Assembly (NCBI RefSeq): GCF_003060865.1
Contig: NZ_CP028918.1
Location: 1,848,001 to 1,912,000, forward strand
Source of the DNA: Gemmobacter aquarius
Lineage (GTDB): Bacteria; Pseudomonadota; Alphaproteobacteria; Rhodobacterales; Rhodobacteraceae
Direction of reading: 5' to 3'
Length of the DNA: 64,000 nt
A program made the translations under genes and the position numbers. Positions 38,116 to 47,851 of the stretch are shown here, piece after piece. Below the pieces are notes generated by a model, which saw nothing but the letters and a program-made list of their open reading frames with translations, did not search any database and had not been told where the DNA came from. Within the stretch, counting starts at the first letter, position 1. Each line of letters opens with the position of its first letter.

Positions 38116-38421
38116 ATGAGTGACGGATCCAAGGCGGTTGCGCTGCTGATCGGTGCCGTGGCGGGACCAGAGGGGGCCTTGCGCGCACCGTTCCGGATGC
38201 TCGATGCGGCGCTGCTGGCACATGTCGCGCCCGACACGGTGATCTGCGCGCTGCTGGCAGGCGACAGCGATGCGATGACCGTTGCCGAACGGCTGGCCGA
38301 ACTGGGCTGGCGCGGGCGGCTTGTCGTCGTGGCACAAGGTCTGCCGAACCGTCGGATGGTGCAGCAGGAATTGCAGGCGATAGCGCCGTGGATCAGCGTC
38401 GAGGTGGTGGCCGGGCTTTAG
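38116..38421 (+). CDS. Small protein of unknown function, receiver-like fold suspected
   Basis: 101 residues from ATG 38116. Alternating hydrophobic strands and helices (VALLIGAVAG, TVICALLAGD, GRLVVVAQGLPN, WISVEVVAGL) look like a compact alpha/beta protein reminiscent of a degenerate response-regulator receiver without the phospho-acceptor pattern. I do not recognise a family. It is divergent from the PAS histidine kinase and has a credible promoter, so a link with that kinase is possible but unproven. Confidence 0.7.
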   Translation: MSDGSKAVALLIGAVAGPEGALRAPFRMLDAALLAHVAPDTVICALLAGDSDAMTVAERLAELGWRGRLVVVAQGLPNRRMVQQELQAIAPWISVEVVAGL

Positions 38422-38431
38422 GCGGTTGGGT

Positions 38432-39250
38432 TCAGGCGGCGGGCGGCGCGTCGCGCTTGGCGATCCAGTCGTGGTCGGGATCGTTCTGGAAGCGCCAGTT
38501 GCGGCGCGGGCCTGCCATGACGTTGAGGTAATAGAGGTCATAACCATAGGGCGCGCCGCAGGGGTGGTGCCCGCGCGGCACCAACGTGACGTCATGGTTC
38601 TTGGCGGCCATGGTCTCATCCAGGCTGCCGTCTTCGGTATAGACGCGCTGGATGGCAAAGCCGGTTTCGGGGTTGGTACGCATGTAATAGGTCTCTTCGA
38701 GATAGGTCATGCGCGGGAAATCGTCTTCGTCGTGGCGGTGGCTGGGGTAGCTGGACCAGTTGCCCTGCGGCGTGAAGACCTCGGTCACCAGCAAGCTGTC
38801 GGCCACGTCGCGGGCCTCCATGGCGATGTTGTTGATGTAACGGGTGTTGGCGCCCTGCCCGCGCGGGGTCAGTTCGATGCCATCGGGGCCGAGTTGTCGG
38901 ACCGGATAGGTGCCCTTTCCCGGCGCGGTGCAGACGGCAAGAGTGCAATCGGTGGTGGCGGTGGCCTGCCAGTCGCTGCCGTTTGGCACATAGAGGCAAT
39001 GCGGCGGGGTACGTTCGAAGACGCTCATGCGGTCGCCCATCTCGCCCATGTCCTGACCGCCTGCGGTGATGCGGGCGCGGCCTTCGACGAGGACGAGGAT
39101 GGCCTCGCGGTCGCCGGTGACTTCGGACGCGGATTGGCCAGCCGTCAGCCGGTAAAGGCCAAAGCCGACATAGCCCCAGCCGGCGCTTTCGGGGGTGATG
39201 TCATGCACCTTGCCGGTGGTGCCGGTGGGTTTACGCAGAAGGTCGGCCAT
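38432..39250 (-). CDS. iolB: 5-deoxy-glucuronate isomerase IolB
   Basis: Isomerises 5-deoxy-D-glucuronate to 2-deoxy-5-keto-gluconate in myo-inositol breakdown. About 272 residues, two cupin halves; metal-site motif PSHRHDEDDFPRMTYLEETYY. ATG 39250 (MADLLRKPTG) was preferred to ATG 39262 because GAGGGG precedes it by four bases. Last gene of iolC-iolD-iolE-iolB. Confidence 0.95.
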   Translation of the reverse strand: MADLLRKPTGTTGKVHDITPESAGWGYVGFGLYRLTAGQSASEVTGDREAILVLVEGRARITAGGQDMGEMGDRMSVFERTPPHCLYVPNGSDWQATATTDCTLAVCTAPGKGTYPVRQLGPDGIELTPRGQGANTRYINNIAMEARDVADSLLVTEVFTPQGNWSSYPSHRHDEDDFPRMTYLEETYYMRTNPETGFAIQRVYTEDGSLDETMAAKNHDVTLVPRGHHPCGAPYGYDLYYLNVMAGPRRNWRFQNDPDHDWIAKRDAPPAA

Positions 39251-39272
39251 TTCGCCCCTCATTTTCTGTCTG

Positions 39273-39313
39273 AAAAATATCCTCGGGGGGTGCGGGGGCG
39301 GAAAGCCCCCCGC
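39273..39313. repeat. GC hairpin with AAATATCC block
   Basis: AAAAATATCCTCGGGGGG then a GC hairpin (about GCGGGGG/CCCCCGC) in the iolE-iolB spacer. Same layout as the copies at 1.46 and 61.2 kb. It lies inside an operon, so it is not simply a terminator. Confidence 0.65.
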
Positions 39314-39318
39314 TCCTG

Positions 39319-40215
39319 TCAGATCAGCCCGACGTCCCGCGACAGGCGCTTGAGTGTCGCAAGGCCCAGCGTCTGGTAGAGCAGCGGGTTGCGGGCGTTC
39401 GGGTCTTGTTCGGCCTCGATCACGATCCAGCCGTCGTAATGGTGATCGGCAAGGATTTGCAGCAGCGGTTTGAAATCGACCCCGCCCTCTTGGTCGCCCG
39501 GAACGGTGAAGGCTCCGGCAACGACGCCTTTCAGGAAAGACCAGCCGTCGGCGCGGACCTTTGCGGTCACGGCGGGGCGGATGTTCTTTGCGTGGAAATG
39601 GCGGACGCGTTTGGCGTGTCTGGTCAGCACCGCGACCGGATCGCCGCCGCCAAAGGCGCAGTGGCCTGCGTCGAACAGCAGGTGGGTGTGCGGGCCGGTG
39701 GCTGCCATCAGCGCGTCGATCTCGGCGGGGGATTCGACGATGGTGCCCATGTGGTGGTGGTAGACGAGCGTCACGCCCTGTTCGGCCAGATAGGCGGCGA
39801 AAGCTTCGAGTTTGGCGCCGAAAGCGGTCATCTCGGCGGCGCCAAGCGTCGGGCGGTCGTTGACCGGCTTTGCCGCGTCGCCATGGATCGCGTTCGAGGT
39901 TTCGCAGACGATGCAGACCTTGCAGCCGTTGTGCTTCAGCTTGGCGAGGTGGGGCTGGACGGCTGCGATCTCATCTTCGACCGAGCGGATCAGGAGTTCG
40001 GTCGAATACCAGCCCGAGATGAATTTGAGGCCGTATTCGCCCAACAGGGCGCGCAGGGCTTCGGGCTCTTCCGGCCAGCGGTGGCCGTTTTCGATGCCAT
40101 CGAAGCCGATCTGGCGACCAGCCTCGTCGAGGATGCGGGTGGTTGGGATATCGGCGCCGATAGAGCGGTCGTCGTCATTGGCCCATGCGATGGGATTGGT
40201 TCCGAAAAGGATCAT
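39319..40215 (-). CDS. iolE: Inosose dehydratase IolE
   Basis: Dehydrates scyllo-inosose to 3D-trihydroxycyclohexane-1,2-dione. About 298 residues, xylose-isomerase-like TIM barrel: [21 protein letters not shown] at the N-terminus, metal ligands in [10 protein letters not shown] and [15 protein letters not shown] 40215 lacks a strong ribosome site, but the gene starts 14 bases past iolD, so coupled translation is likely. Confidence 0.95.
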   Translation of the reverse strand: MILFGTNPIAWANDDDRSIGADIPTTRILDEAGRQIGFDGIENGHRWPEEPEALRALLGEYGLKFISGWYSTELLIRSVEDEIAAVQPHLAKLKHNGCKVCIVCETSNAIHGDAAKPVNDRPTLGAAEMTAFGAKLEAFAAYLAEQGVTLVYHHHMGTIVESPAEIDALMAATGPHTHLLFDAGHCAFGGGDPVAVLTRHAKRVRHFHAKNIRPAVTAKVRADGWSFLKGVVAGAFTVPGDQEGGVDFKPLLQILADHHYDGWIVIEAEQDPNARNPLLYQTLGLATLKRLSRDVGLI

Positions 40216-40229
40216 GTGATTACTCAGCT

Positions 40230-42059
40230 TCAGTCGGCAAGCCGCTGTTTTTCTTTGGAGGTTTCGTAATTCTTGCGGGCCGCGTTGACGGCGGGGCGGA
40301 CCGAGACTTCGGGCACGCCCACTTCCCACCATGTGCCGCCTTCGGCCGTGCTGGGTGCGGGATCGGTATCTATGACGATGACCACGGGGATCGCGCTGTC
40401 GCGCGCGGCATGAAGCTTGGCCTCCAAGTCGGCGATATCGTTGGCCTTGACCGCTTTCGCGCCCATCGAGGCCGCGTGGGCGACAAAATCGATGGCCGAG
40501 GCGTTCACGTGGTAGCTGTCGTCCAAGAGGTTGTTGAACGGCGCGCCGCCGGTGTGTTTTTGCAACCGGTTGATGCAGCCGTAGCCGCGGTTGTCGGTCA
40601 GCACGACAATGAAGGGCACGCCCATCATCACGGCGGTGGCGAGTTCCGAGTTGGCCATCATATAGCTGCCGTCGCCCACCATGCAGATCACGTCGGCATG
40701 GGGCCGCGCCATCTTGATGCCCAAAGCGCCCGCGACTTCGTAGCCCATGCAGGAAAAGCCGTATTCCATGTGGTAGCCGCCTTGTGCTGCGTCCCAGATC
40801 TTATGCAACTCGCCCGGCATGGTGCCTGCGGCGCCCATGACCACGGTTTGGGGCGTGGCTGCGCGTTGGACGGCGCCGACGACCTGCATGTCGGTGGGCA
40901 GGTGGTTTCCGGCGGCAGGGGTGGCTTTGACGGCGGCCTTGGCTGCGACCCAGTCGGCTTTCAGCTTGGCGTCGGGGCTGGCGTATTTGTGCGATTGCAA
41001 CGCCAAGCCAAGGGCTTGCAGGGCGATCTTTGCGTCAGACACGAGGGCAAGCGCGCCGTGTTTGGCGGCGTCATAGGGTTGGACGTTGATCGACAGAATC
41101 TTGCGGTTCGGGTGTTTGAAGAGCGACCACGAGCCGGTGGTGAAATCCTGAAAACGGGTGCCGAGGCCGATGACGAGGTCGGCGGTTTCGCAAACGATAT
41201 TGGCCGAGGACGATCCGGTGACACCCACGGGACCGTAGTTCAGCGCGTGGTCATGCGGTAGCGCGGACTTGCCGGCTTGGGTTTCCACCACGGGGATGTT
41301 GTGCGCGGTGGCAAAGGCGGCAAGGTCGGCTTCGGCCTGTGAATAAATCACCCCGCCGCCTGCGACGATCACCGGAGCCTTGGCGGCTTGCAGCGCGGCG
41401 ATGGCGGTTTGCAGTTCCTGCGCGTCAGGCGCGGGGCGGCGGATGTGCCAGACCTTGGGGGTGAAGAAGGTTTCGGGGTAGTCATAGGCTTCGGCCTGCA
41501 CATCCTGACAGAAAGCGAGCGTGACGGGGCCACATTCGGCAGGGTCGGTCATGACCCGCATGGCGCGGGGAAGTGCGGTCAGGATATGTTCGGGGCGCGA
41601 GATGCGGTCGAAATAGCGGCTGACGGGGCGGAAGCAATCGTTGGCGGAAATGGTACCATCGGCGAAGGATTCGACCTGTTGCAGCACCGGATCGGGGGCG
41701 CGGTTGGCGAAGACATCGCCGGGGATCAGAAGGACCGGCAGACGGTTGACGTAAGCCAAGGCGGCGGCGGTGACCATGTTGGTGGCACCGGGGCCGATCG
41801 AGGTGGTGACGGCCATGGCGCGGGTGCGCTTGTGGGCTTTCGCATAGGCGATGGCGGTATGGGCCATGGTCTGTTCGTTATGGCCGCGCCATGTGGGGAG
41901 CGTGTCCTTGATGCCGTGCAGCGCCTCGCCCAGCCCCGCCACGTTGCCATGGCCGAAGATGCCCCAGACGCCTTCGATGAAGCGGTCGCCCTCGGCTGTC
42001 ATCTGCACCGAAAGCCAGCGGACCATGGCTTGGGCGGCGGTCAGGCGGATCGTGGTCAT
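40230..42059 (-). CDS. iolD: 3D-(3,5/4)-trihydroxycyclohexane-1,2-dione hydrolase IolD
   Basis: ThDP-dependent ring-opening enzyme of inositol catabolism, 609 residues. Pyrimidine-binding domain with [14 protein letters not shown], central domain ([12 protein letters not shown]), and the ThDP/Mg motif [19 protein letters not shown]. Start ATG 42059 overlaps the iolC stop by four bases (ATGA). Confidence 0.96.
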   Translation of the reverse strand: MTTIRLTAAQAMVRWLSVQMTAEGDRFIEGVWGIFGHGNVAGLGEALHGIKDTLPTWRGHNEQTMAHTAIAYAKAHKRTRAMAVTTSIGPGATNMVTAAALAYVNRLPVLLIPGDVFANRAPDPVLQQVESFADGTISANDCFRPVSRYFDRISRPEHILTALPRAMRVMTDPAECGPVTLAFCQDVQAEAYDYPETFFTPKVWHIRRPAPDAQELQTAIAALQAAKAPVIVAGGGVIYSQAEADLAAFATAHNIPVVETQAGKSALPHDHALNYGPVGVTGSSSANIVCETADLVIGLGTRFQDFTTGSWSLFKHPNRKILSINVQPYDAAKHGALALVSDAKIALQALGLALQSHKYASPDAKLKADWVAAKAAVKATPAAGNHLPTDMQVVGAVQRAATPQTVVMGAAGTMPGELHKIWDAAQGGYHMEYGFSCMGYEVAGALGIKMARPHADVICMVGDGSYMMANSELATAVMMGVPFIVVLTDNRGYGCINRLQKHTGGAPFNNLLDDSYHVNASAIDFVAHAASMGAKAVKANDIADLEAKLHAARDSAIPVVIVIDTDPAPSTAEGGTWWEVGVPEVSVRPAVNAARKNYETSKEKQRLAD

Positions 42060-43975
42060 GCGGCGGTGTCCTTCGTTGCGCGGGCCTTGTCCCAGATCTG
42101 GCACAGGCGGCTGTAGCGGGTGGCCATCATCTCGACGGCTTGGGTATCGGTCATGGAACCTGCAAGCCAGCCACGGGCGGCATCGGCGAAAATGGTGCGG
42201 CCGACGGCGAAACCTTTGACCAGATCATGCCGGGCGGCAAGGGCGAGCGAGGCGGAAAGCGCGTCTTCGGCGGCGTCGAGGCCGAGGATGACGATGCCAC
42301 GGGTGTGGGGGTCGTTGCGGGTGATGGTGGCGCAAGCCTTGTCATAGGCGGCATCGGTGGCGAAGGGTTCTAGCTTCCACCAGTCGGGGTAGATGCCGAG
42401 GTCGTAGAAGCGCTGGATCACGATTGCCGAGGTGTCGTCGGTGACGGGGGCGACCTTGGAGGGGATGATTTCCAAGAGCATTTCCAGCCGGTTGCGGCGG
42501 CAGGCGTGGAACAGGCGCAGGACGGTGGCTTCCTGTTCGGCTTTCATCTCGGCCGTGTCGTCGGGGTGGTAGAAGCAAAGCACCTTGACCACATGTTCGA
42601 GCGGCCATTCCTGCAAGCCGCCGTAATCAGGCCCGAGTTCGGGTTCGAGCGTCAGCGGGCGCGAACCCGGCCATTCGACGGGGCGACCGATCCACAGGCC
42701 GGTGCCAGCGGCGGCGTAAAGCGCCTCGCGGCCAAGGCGGCTGTCGCAGAGGATGCCGTAACCCGCCTGCCCGTTTTGCACGGCGAGGGCGGCTTTCAGG
42801 CAAAGCTGCTTGAACGCGCCGATCTTGGCGGGGGTGGCGCCCTCCATCGTTTCCAGTTGCATGCGGTGGTCAAAGGCGAAGACGCGCATGTTCGACAGGT
42901 CTTTGTGGCGGTTGGTGGCCCAATGGACCTGTTCGAGGTCGCGGTCCTTGCGGAGCGCCTTGGTCACGACGCCGCGGTTCAGGAAATACTGGAGTTCGGT
43001 CCACGAGGGATAAGCGGGGGTGCAGCCGTGGCGGCTGACGGCGAAAGCCCCGCAGGCGTTGGCATATTTCAGCGCGGTGGGCCAGGGTTCGTTGTCGAGC
43101 CAGCCCTTGATCAGGCCGGACATGAAACCGTCGCCCGCGCCTAGGACGTTGAAGACTTCGATGGGGAAACCGGGGCCGGCCTCGCCCTCGTCCAGCGTGT
43201 CGGGGATCGGGCCGGTGAAGGCGGATGCGCCCATGGGGCCGCGTTTGCAGACGAGGGTGGCGTTACTGACGGCGCGGACGGCGCGGAGGGCTGCGATGGT
43301 ATCGGTGGTGCCGCCTGTGATGTGGAATTCTTCTTCGGTCCCCACGATGAGGTCGAAGAGGTGCAGGGTGGCTTGCAGTTTGGCGGTGACGGCGGCGGAG
43401 GAGATGAAGCGGCTTTCGCCATCGCCATGGCCCGCAAGGCCCCAGAGGTTGGGGCGGTAGTCGATGTCGAGTGCGGTTTGCGCGCCGTGTTTGCGGGCGA
43501 GGTTGAGCGCCTTGAGCACCGCGGCTTCGGTGCGGGCGTTGGACAGGTGCGTGCCGGTGGCGACGACAGCGCGGGCGCGGGCGATGAACTCTTCGGAGAT
43601 GTCATCTTCGCAAAGGGCCATATCGGCGCAATTCTCGCGGTAGAAGATCAGCGGGAACTGGTGTTCGTCGCGGATGCCCAAAAGGACGAGGGCGGTGAGG
43701 CGTTCGGGGTCGGTGATGACGCCGCTGGTGTCGACGCCTTCGCGGGCGAGTTCTTCGCGGATGAAGCGGCCCATGTGTTCATCGCCCACGCGGGTGATGA
43801 GCGCGGATTTGAGACCGAGCCGTGCGGTGCCTGCCGCCATGTTCGTGGGCGAGCCGCCGATATATTTCTGGAACGACCCCATGTCTTCAAGCCGCCCGCC
43901 GACCTGCGCGCCATAAAGGTCGACGGACGAGCGGCCGATGGTGATGACGTCGAGCGTTTTGGTGGATGTGGTCAT
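42056..43975 (-). CDS. iolC: Bifunctional 5-dehydro-2-deoxygluconokinase / DUF2090 aldolase, IolC fusion
   Basis: 639 residues, twice the size of Bacillus IolC. Residues 1-330 are a PfkB sugar kinase (GGSPTNMAAGTARLGL; catalytic NVLGAGDGFMSGLIKGWL). Residues about 340-639 are a DUF2090 domain (FAFDHRMQLETMEG; DWWKLEPF), annotated in this family as the aldolase that splits the kinase product. The fusion would join two consecutive steps. AGGGA stands seven bases before ATG 43975. First gene of the operon, with an IolR-type operator 40 bases upstream. Confidence 0.94.
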   Translation of the reverse strand: MTTSTKTLDVITIGRSSVDLYGAQVGGRLEDMGSFQKYIGGSPTNMAAGTARLGLKSALITRVGDEHMGRFIREELAREGVDTSGVITDPERLTALVLLGIRDEHQFPLIFYRENCADMALCEDDISEEFIARARAVVATGTHLSNARTEAAVLKALNLARKHGAQTALDIDYRPNLWGLAGHGDGESRFISSAAVTAKLQATLHLFDLIVGTEEEFHITGGTTDTIAALRAVRAVSNATLVCKRGPMGASAFTGPIPDTLDEGEAGPGFPIEVFNVLGAGDGFMSGLIKGWLDNEPWPTALKYANACGAFAVSRHGCTPAYPSWTELQYFLNRGVVTKALRKDRDLEQVHWATNRHKDLSNMRVFAFDHRMQLETMEGATPAKIGAFKQLCLKAALAVQNGQAGYGILCDSRLGREALYAAAGTGLWIGRPVEWPGSRPLTLEPELGPDYGGLQEWPLEHVVKVLCFYHPDDTAEMKAEQEATVLRLFHACRRNRLEMLLEIIPSKVAPVTDDTSAIVIQRFYDLGIYPDWWKLEPFATDAAYDKACATITRNDPHTRGIVILGLDAAEDALSASLALAARHDLVKGFAVGRTIFADAARGWLAGSMTDTQAVEMMATRYSRLCQIWDKARATKDTAA

Positions 43976-44014
43976 GGAACGGTCCCTGAACGGCCGAGTC
44001 GGGCGGCGTAATTT

Positions 44015-44030
44015 TGGAATATTTATTCCA
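44015..44030. promoter_or_regulatory. IolR operator upstream of iolC
   Basis: TGGAATATTTATTCCA, a perfect 16-bp palindrome 39 bases before the iolC start. It contains GGAA-N6-TTCC, the element described for rhizobial IolR. A second copy precedes iolR. Confidence 0.8.
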
Positions 44031-44057
44031 TCAATGCCGATGTGGGAAGCGAAAACT

Positions 44058-44885
44058 TCACTCGCGCGCCGACCCGACCGCCACGGCAAGCGAGAGGGCG
44101 AGGGCGATGGTCGCCGAAAGCGAGCGGAAGGCGCCGAAATCGACCTCGGGGACGGTGACGATACTGTCAGCCATTCGGGCGAGCGGGCTGGTCAGGCGGT
44201 CGGTGATGCCGACGACCGTCAGGCCACGGTCGCGGGCTTCCTGTGCGAGGGCAAGGGTTTCTTCGCCATAAGGGGCGAAGGTGATGGCAAGCACCGCGTC
44301 GCCGTCGCGCAGCGCGAAGCGGTGGTCGAGCTTGCCGACCCCGTCATGCAGCATCGAAGGCACGGACATCTTGCCGAAGACATAGGCGAGATAAGAGGCC
44401 ACCGGAAAGGCGCGGCGGTAGCCGACGATATGCACGGTTCCGGCCTTGGCGAGCAGTCGGACAGCTTCGGCAAGCGCAGCTTCGTCAACATTTTTCGCCA
44501 AGGCTTCGAGCGAGAGGCGGCCTGCCTCGACGAATTCGGCCAAAAGCGCGGTGGGGCTGCCCGCGCCGCCGTCTTTGAGGTTTCGCAAGCGGGTGGAATA
44601 GTCGGGCCAGCCCGGCACATAAGCCTCGCGGAACAGCTTTTGCATTTCGGAAAAGCCGGAAAAGCCCATGATCTGGCAAAAGCGCATCAGGGCGGATGGT
44701 GGCACATCGGCCCCTGCGGCAAGCTCGGCCACGGTCGATACGGCGATGCGGTCGGAATGGGCGGCGATGAAATCGGCGCATTGGCGCAGGCGGCGCGGCA
44801 GATCGCTGCTGATGGCGGCGAGGCGGTCGCGGAAGTCATCGACCGTGGCCGGAGCAGCGGTGAATTCGGCACTGGTTTCGGTCAT
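44058..44885 (-). CDS. iolR: RpiR/MurR family regulator of the inositol genes, IolR
   Basis: 275 residues: N-terminal HTH_6 domain (residues 15-90, VAELAAGADVPPSALMRFCQIMGFSG) and a C-terminal SIS domain (GTVHIVGYRRAFPVASYLAY) that should sense a phosphorylated inositol intermediate. Represses iol genes in related bacteria. Lies on the same strand just before iolC. The palindromes at 44015 (before iolC) and 44925 (before iolR itself) suggest operon repression plus autoregulation. Confidence 0.9.
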   Translation of the reverse strand: MTETSAEFTAAPATVDDFRDRLAAISSDLPRRLRQCADFIAAHSDRIAVSTVAELAAGADVPPSALMRFCQIMGFSGFSEMQKLFREAYVPGWPDYSTRLRNLKDGGAGSPTALLAEFVEAGRLSLEALAKNVDEAALAEAVRLLAKAGTVHIVGYRRAFPVASYLAYVFGKMSVPSMLHDGVGKLDHRFALRDGDAVLAITFAPYGEETLALAQEARDRGLTVVGITDRLTSPLARMADSIVTVPEVDFGAFRSLSATIALALSLAVAVGSARE

Positions 44886-44924
44886 GCAGCGTCCTGCCCC
44901 CTGGTTTTGGTGAGGGTAACAAGC

Positions 44925-44940
44925 TGGAACGAATATTCCA
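44925..44940. promoter_or_regulatory. IolR operator upstream of iolR
   Basis: TGGAACGAATATTCCA: TGGAA-N6-TTCCA, same length and arms as the site before iolC, 40 bases before the iolR start. Confidence 0.75.
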
Positions 44941-44962
44941 ACTGAAAATGGAACGCGTCAGG

Positions 44963-45083
44963 GCGTTTCCTAGCGCAGGAAACGCGGCGGTTTCTGACGC
45001 AGAAACCGGCGGCGCGCGCGGGTCCAAGGGGGTGCCCGATTTCCTGCGTCAGGAAATGGCGCGATTTCTGCGTCAGAAATCGC
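44963..45083. repeat. Array of four TTTC(C)T-loop-A(G)GAAA hairpins
   Basis: Four perfect palindromes in 121 bp: 44963-44985 (9-bp arms, loop AGCGC), 44988-45008 (8-bp arms, loop GACGC), 45039-45057 (7-bp arms, loop GCGTC) and 45061-45083 (9-bp arms, loop GCGTC). Loops are GCGTC, its reverse complement, or one change away. The last one covers the stop codon and last three codons of the carbonic anhydrase gene. Related in design to the TTTTC-TGC-GAAAA repeats elsewhere in the window. Confidence 0.85.
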
Positions 45084-45600
45084 GTGCCGGGCGCAGACCA
45101 GTGCGGAAGCGACGGGCGTTTTTCTGATAGCCGAGGGCAGAGGCGATCAGGCGGGTCTGGGCTGCTTCGTCGAGGGTGCGGACGATCTTGCCCGGAGCGC
45201 CCATGACAAGCGAGAAGTCGGGAATCTCTTTGGCTTCGGTCACCAGCGCCCCTGCCCCGATCAGGCAGCCGCGCCCGATCCTTGCGCCGTTCAGGATGAT
45301 CGCGCCCATGCCGATCAGGCTGCCTGCGCCGATGGTGCAACCGTGGAGCATGGCCTTGTGGCCGATGGTGCAATCGGGGCCGATGGTCAGGGGATAGCCG
45401 ATGTCGGTGTGCAACACGCAGTTTTCCTGCACGTTGGACCCCTGCCCCACGGTGATACGCTCGTTGTCGCCGCGCAGGGTGGCGCCGAACCAGACCGAGG
45501 CGTCAGCTTCAAGCGTAACCGCGCCGATGATGTTGGCATCGGGGGCGACCCATGCGGCGGGGTCGATGTCGGGTGTGATGCCGTCGAGGGAGTAGATCAT
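45073..45600 (-). CDS. Gamma-type carbonic anhydrase family protein
   Basis: 175 residues, left-handed beta-helix of hexapeptide repeats. The three zinc histidines are visible in VLHTD and [10 protein letters not shown]. PaaY/YrdA-like proteins are close relatives, so carbonic anhydrase activity is likely but not certain. ATG 45600 overlaps the gmk stop by four bases. Its final codons (ARDF, then TGA) are made from a hairpin repeat, so the C-terminus may have been replaced by repeat insertion. Confidence 0.88.
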   Translation of the reverse strand: MIYSLDGITPDIDPAAWVAPDANIIGAVTLEADASVWFGATLRGDNERITVGQGSNVQENCVLHTDIGYPLTIGPDCTIGHKAMLHGCTIGAGSLIGMGAIILNGARIGRGCLIGAGALVTEAKEIPDFSLVMGAPGKIVRTLDEAAQTRLIASALGYQKNARRFRTGLRPARDF

Positions 45601-46235
45601 CGGGCTGCAAACTCGGTGTTCAGGCCGCGCACGAAATCCGACAGGCGGGGCTGGCGGTCGCGGCGCAGGCGTTCGGCGGTCAGGATGGTCTTGAGACGCT
45701 CGAAGGTGTCGGTCAGGTCTTCGTTCACCAGAACATAGTCGTATTCGGCCCAATGGCTGATCTCGTCACGGCTTTTGGCCATGCGGGTGGCGATCACCTC
45801 GTCGCTGTCTTGGCCGCGGGTGCGAAGGCGGCGGTCGAGTTCGGCGATGGATGGCGGGAGCACGAAGATCGACACCACATCGCGACCGAGCGAGGAGTTG
45901 CGGATCTGCTGGCCGCCCTGCCAGTCGATGTCGAAAACCGTGTCGCGGCCTTCCTTCATCGCGGATTCGACCGGGCCTTTGGGGGTGCCGTAGAAGTTTC
46001 CGAACACCTCGGCATGTTCGAGCATCTCGCCTGCGGCGACCATGGCTTCGAAATCGGGGCGGGCGCGGAAGTAGTATTCGCGGCCGTCCGCTTCGCCCGG
46101 GCGGGGGCTGCGGGTGGTGGCGCTGACGGAAAAGCGCATGGTCGAATCCCACGCCATGAGCATCTTTGTCAGGGTGGATTTGCCCGCGCCCGAGGGCGAG
46201 GAGAGGATGAGGAGAAGGCCGCGACGGTTGATCAT
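45597..46235 (-). CDS. gmk: Guanylate kinase
   Basis: GMP to GDP with ATP; 212 residues, normal length. P-loop [14 protein letters not shown]-binding [22 protein letters not shown] and [10 protein letters not shown]. Directly follows yicC (stop abutting the ATG) and overlaps the next gene. The yicC-gmk pair is conserved widely. Confidence 0.97.
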   Translation of the reverse strand: MINRRGLLLILSSPSGAGKSTLTKMLMAWDSTMRFSVSATTRSPRPGEADGREYYFRARPDFEAMVAAGEMLEHAEVFGNFYGTPKGPVESAMKEGRDTVFDIDWQGGQQIRNSSLGRDVVSIFVLPPSIAELDRRLRTRGQDSDEVIATRMAKSRDEISHWAEYDYVLVNEDLTDTFERLKTILTAERLRRDRQPRLSDFVRGLNTEFAAR

Positions 46236-47135
46236 CTATTCCACGTTCTGAACCTGTTCGCGCATCTGGTCTATGACGGTTTTGAGGTCAAGCCCGATGC
46301 GGGTAAGGGTGATGGATTGCGCCTTGGAGCACAGCGTGTTCGCCTCGCGCATGAATTCCTGCATGAGAAAGTCGAATTTGCGGCCCACTGGGGCGGGGTC
46401 GGCCAGCAGGGCGCGGGCGGCGGCGACATGGGCGGTGAGGCGGTCGAGTTCCTCGGCCACATCCTGTTTGACGGCGAGAAGGGCCAGTTCTTGCGCGAGG
46501 CGGGATTCATCAAAGCCTTCGGCCTGGGTCAGGAGTTTCGCCAAAGCGTCGCGCAGAGCGGTGGCGGCGGTGGTGCGGCGGGCGGCGGCTTCCTGCGTGG
46601 CGGAGGTGTGCAGGGTGTCGATGCGGTCGAGCTGGGCTGCGATCACGGCGTTCAGGGCTGCGCCTTCGGCGGCGCGCATGGCGGTGAAAGCGGCCAGGAG
46701 CGCGGGAAGATCGGCGAGGATCGCGGCGCGCAGGGGCGCGGTGTCTTCGTCGGCGGTCGCCGTGTCGAGGACGCCGCGCACGGCGAGCACATCTGCGGCG
46801 GTGGCTTGCGCGAGGGTCACGCCCTGTTCCATCGCGGCGTTTTCGACGGTGGAAAGGGCGCGCAGGATCTGTGACAGGGCGGCGAGGTTGACGCGCAGGC
46901 CATCCTGCCCCTCGGTCAGGCCGTCGCGCGTGACTTTCAGCGTGAGCGAGACATTGCCGCGCCCGATGCCCTTGGCCAGTTCGGTGCGGAGCGCGAGTTC
47001 GAGCCCGTCGATCCAGTCGGGCACGCGCAGGCGCAGATCGAGACCCTTGCCGTTGACCGAGCGGATGTCCCATGTCCACGAATGGCCCGCACCCTGCCCT
47101 TTCGCGGCGGCGAAACCTGTCATCGAGATCGTCAT
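46236..47135 (-). CDS. YicC family endoribonuclease
   Basis: 299 residues; SMTGFAAAKG at the N-terminus and the C-terminal DUF1732 part (FDFLMQEFMREANTLCSKA) are the two conserved YicC domains. E. coli YicC is reported as an endoribonuclease acting in small-RNA turnover. Cotranscribed with gmk. Confidence 0.93.
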   Translation of the reverse strand: MTISMTGFAAAKGQGAGHSWTWDIRSVNGKGLDLRLRVPDWIDGLELALRTELAKGIGRGNVSLTLKVTRDGLTEGQDGLRVNLAALSQILRALSTVENAAMEQGVTLAQATAADVLAVRGVLDTATADEDTAPLRAAILADLPALLAAFTAMRAAEGAALNAVIAAQLDRIDTLHTSATQEAAARRTTAATALRDALAKLLTQAEGFDESRLAQELALLAVKQDVAEELDRLTAHVAAARALLADPAPVGRKFDFLMQEFMREANTLCSKAQSITLTRIGLDLKTVIDQMREQVQNVE

Positions 47136-47311
47136 GCGCGGCCCTTTCGCCTGTGACGCCGGACGCGCCTGTTTACCATTTGACTCAATTTGTCACCGAC
47201 GCGCCCCGATGCGGCCTATCCTGTGCAAACGGGTGGGGCCGATTTAAGGAATTCTGACCTTGTCCGTAACAGAGGGGGAGAAAGCCGACAACAGGCGCGG
47301 CGGGCGGAAGC

Positions 47312-47851
47312 ATGATGACGGTGATACGACCAGAACGGATATGGCAGGCTTTGCCTGCGACGGCGGCACCTGTGTCGGCGCGGTTGCGCGGGCATTGGGA
47401 GGGGCTGCGGCCGGGCAATGCCCTGCCCCGCCGTGACCAGTTCGACCCGAGGGCGCTGGGGCCGTTGCTCGGGTCGGTGTTCCTGATCGACTGGACCGAC
47501 CGGGGCGCTGCGCGGTTGCGGATCGCCGGGCAGGTCTTTACCCGGCTTTACGGGATGGAGTTGCACGGCGCGCCGCTTGCGCTGCTGTTCGAGCCGTCGG
47601 AGCGGGCCGAGATCGGGCGGATGGTGCAGGAAGTGTGCGAGGGGCCGGTTGCGATGGACCTCGGGCTGCGGTCCGAGGGCGGCGGCGGACGAGCACCCGT
47701 CACGGGGCGGATGATGCTTTTGCCGCTGCTGGACGGTTGCGGCGAGCGGCGTTTGGCGATCGGGTCACTCGAGGTGTCGGGCGAGATCGGGCGCGCACCG
47801 AGGCGGTTCAGGGTGGAGCGGTGTTTGCGGACGCCACTTTCGGTGGCATAG
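47312..47851 (+). CDS. PAS_5 domain protein
   Basis: 179 residues of the alphaproteobacterial PAS_5 family (PF07310 type): HWEGLRPGNALPRRDQFDPRALGPLLGSVFLIDW, then RIAGQVFTRLYGMEL and a C-terminal strand region (RMMLLPLLD...IGSLEV). No output domain. GGAAG precedes the tandem ATGATG start. Members of the family are often tied to cell-cycle or flagellar regulation; no specific role can be given. Confidence 0.85.
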   Translation: MMTVIRPERIWQALPATAAPVSARLRGHWEGLRPGNALPRRDQFDPRALGPLLGSVFLIDWTDRGAARLRIAGQVFTRLYGMELHGAPLALLFEPSERAEIGRMVQEVCEGPVAMDLGLRSEGGGGRAPVTGRMMLLPLLDGCGERRLAIGSLEVSGEIGRAPRRFRVERCLRTPLSVA

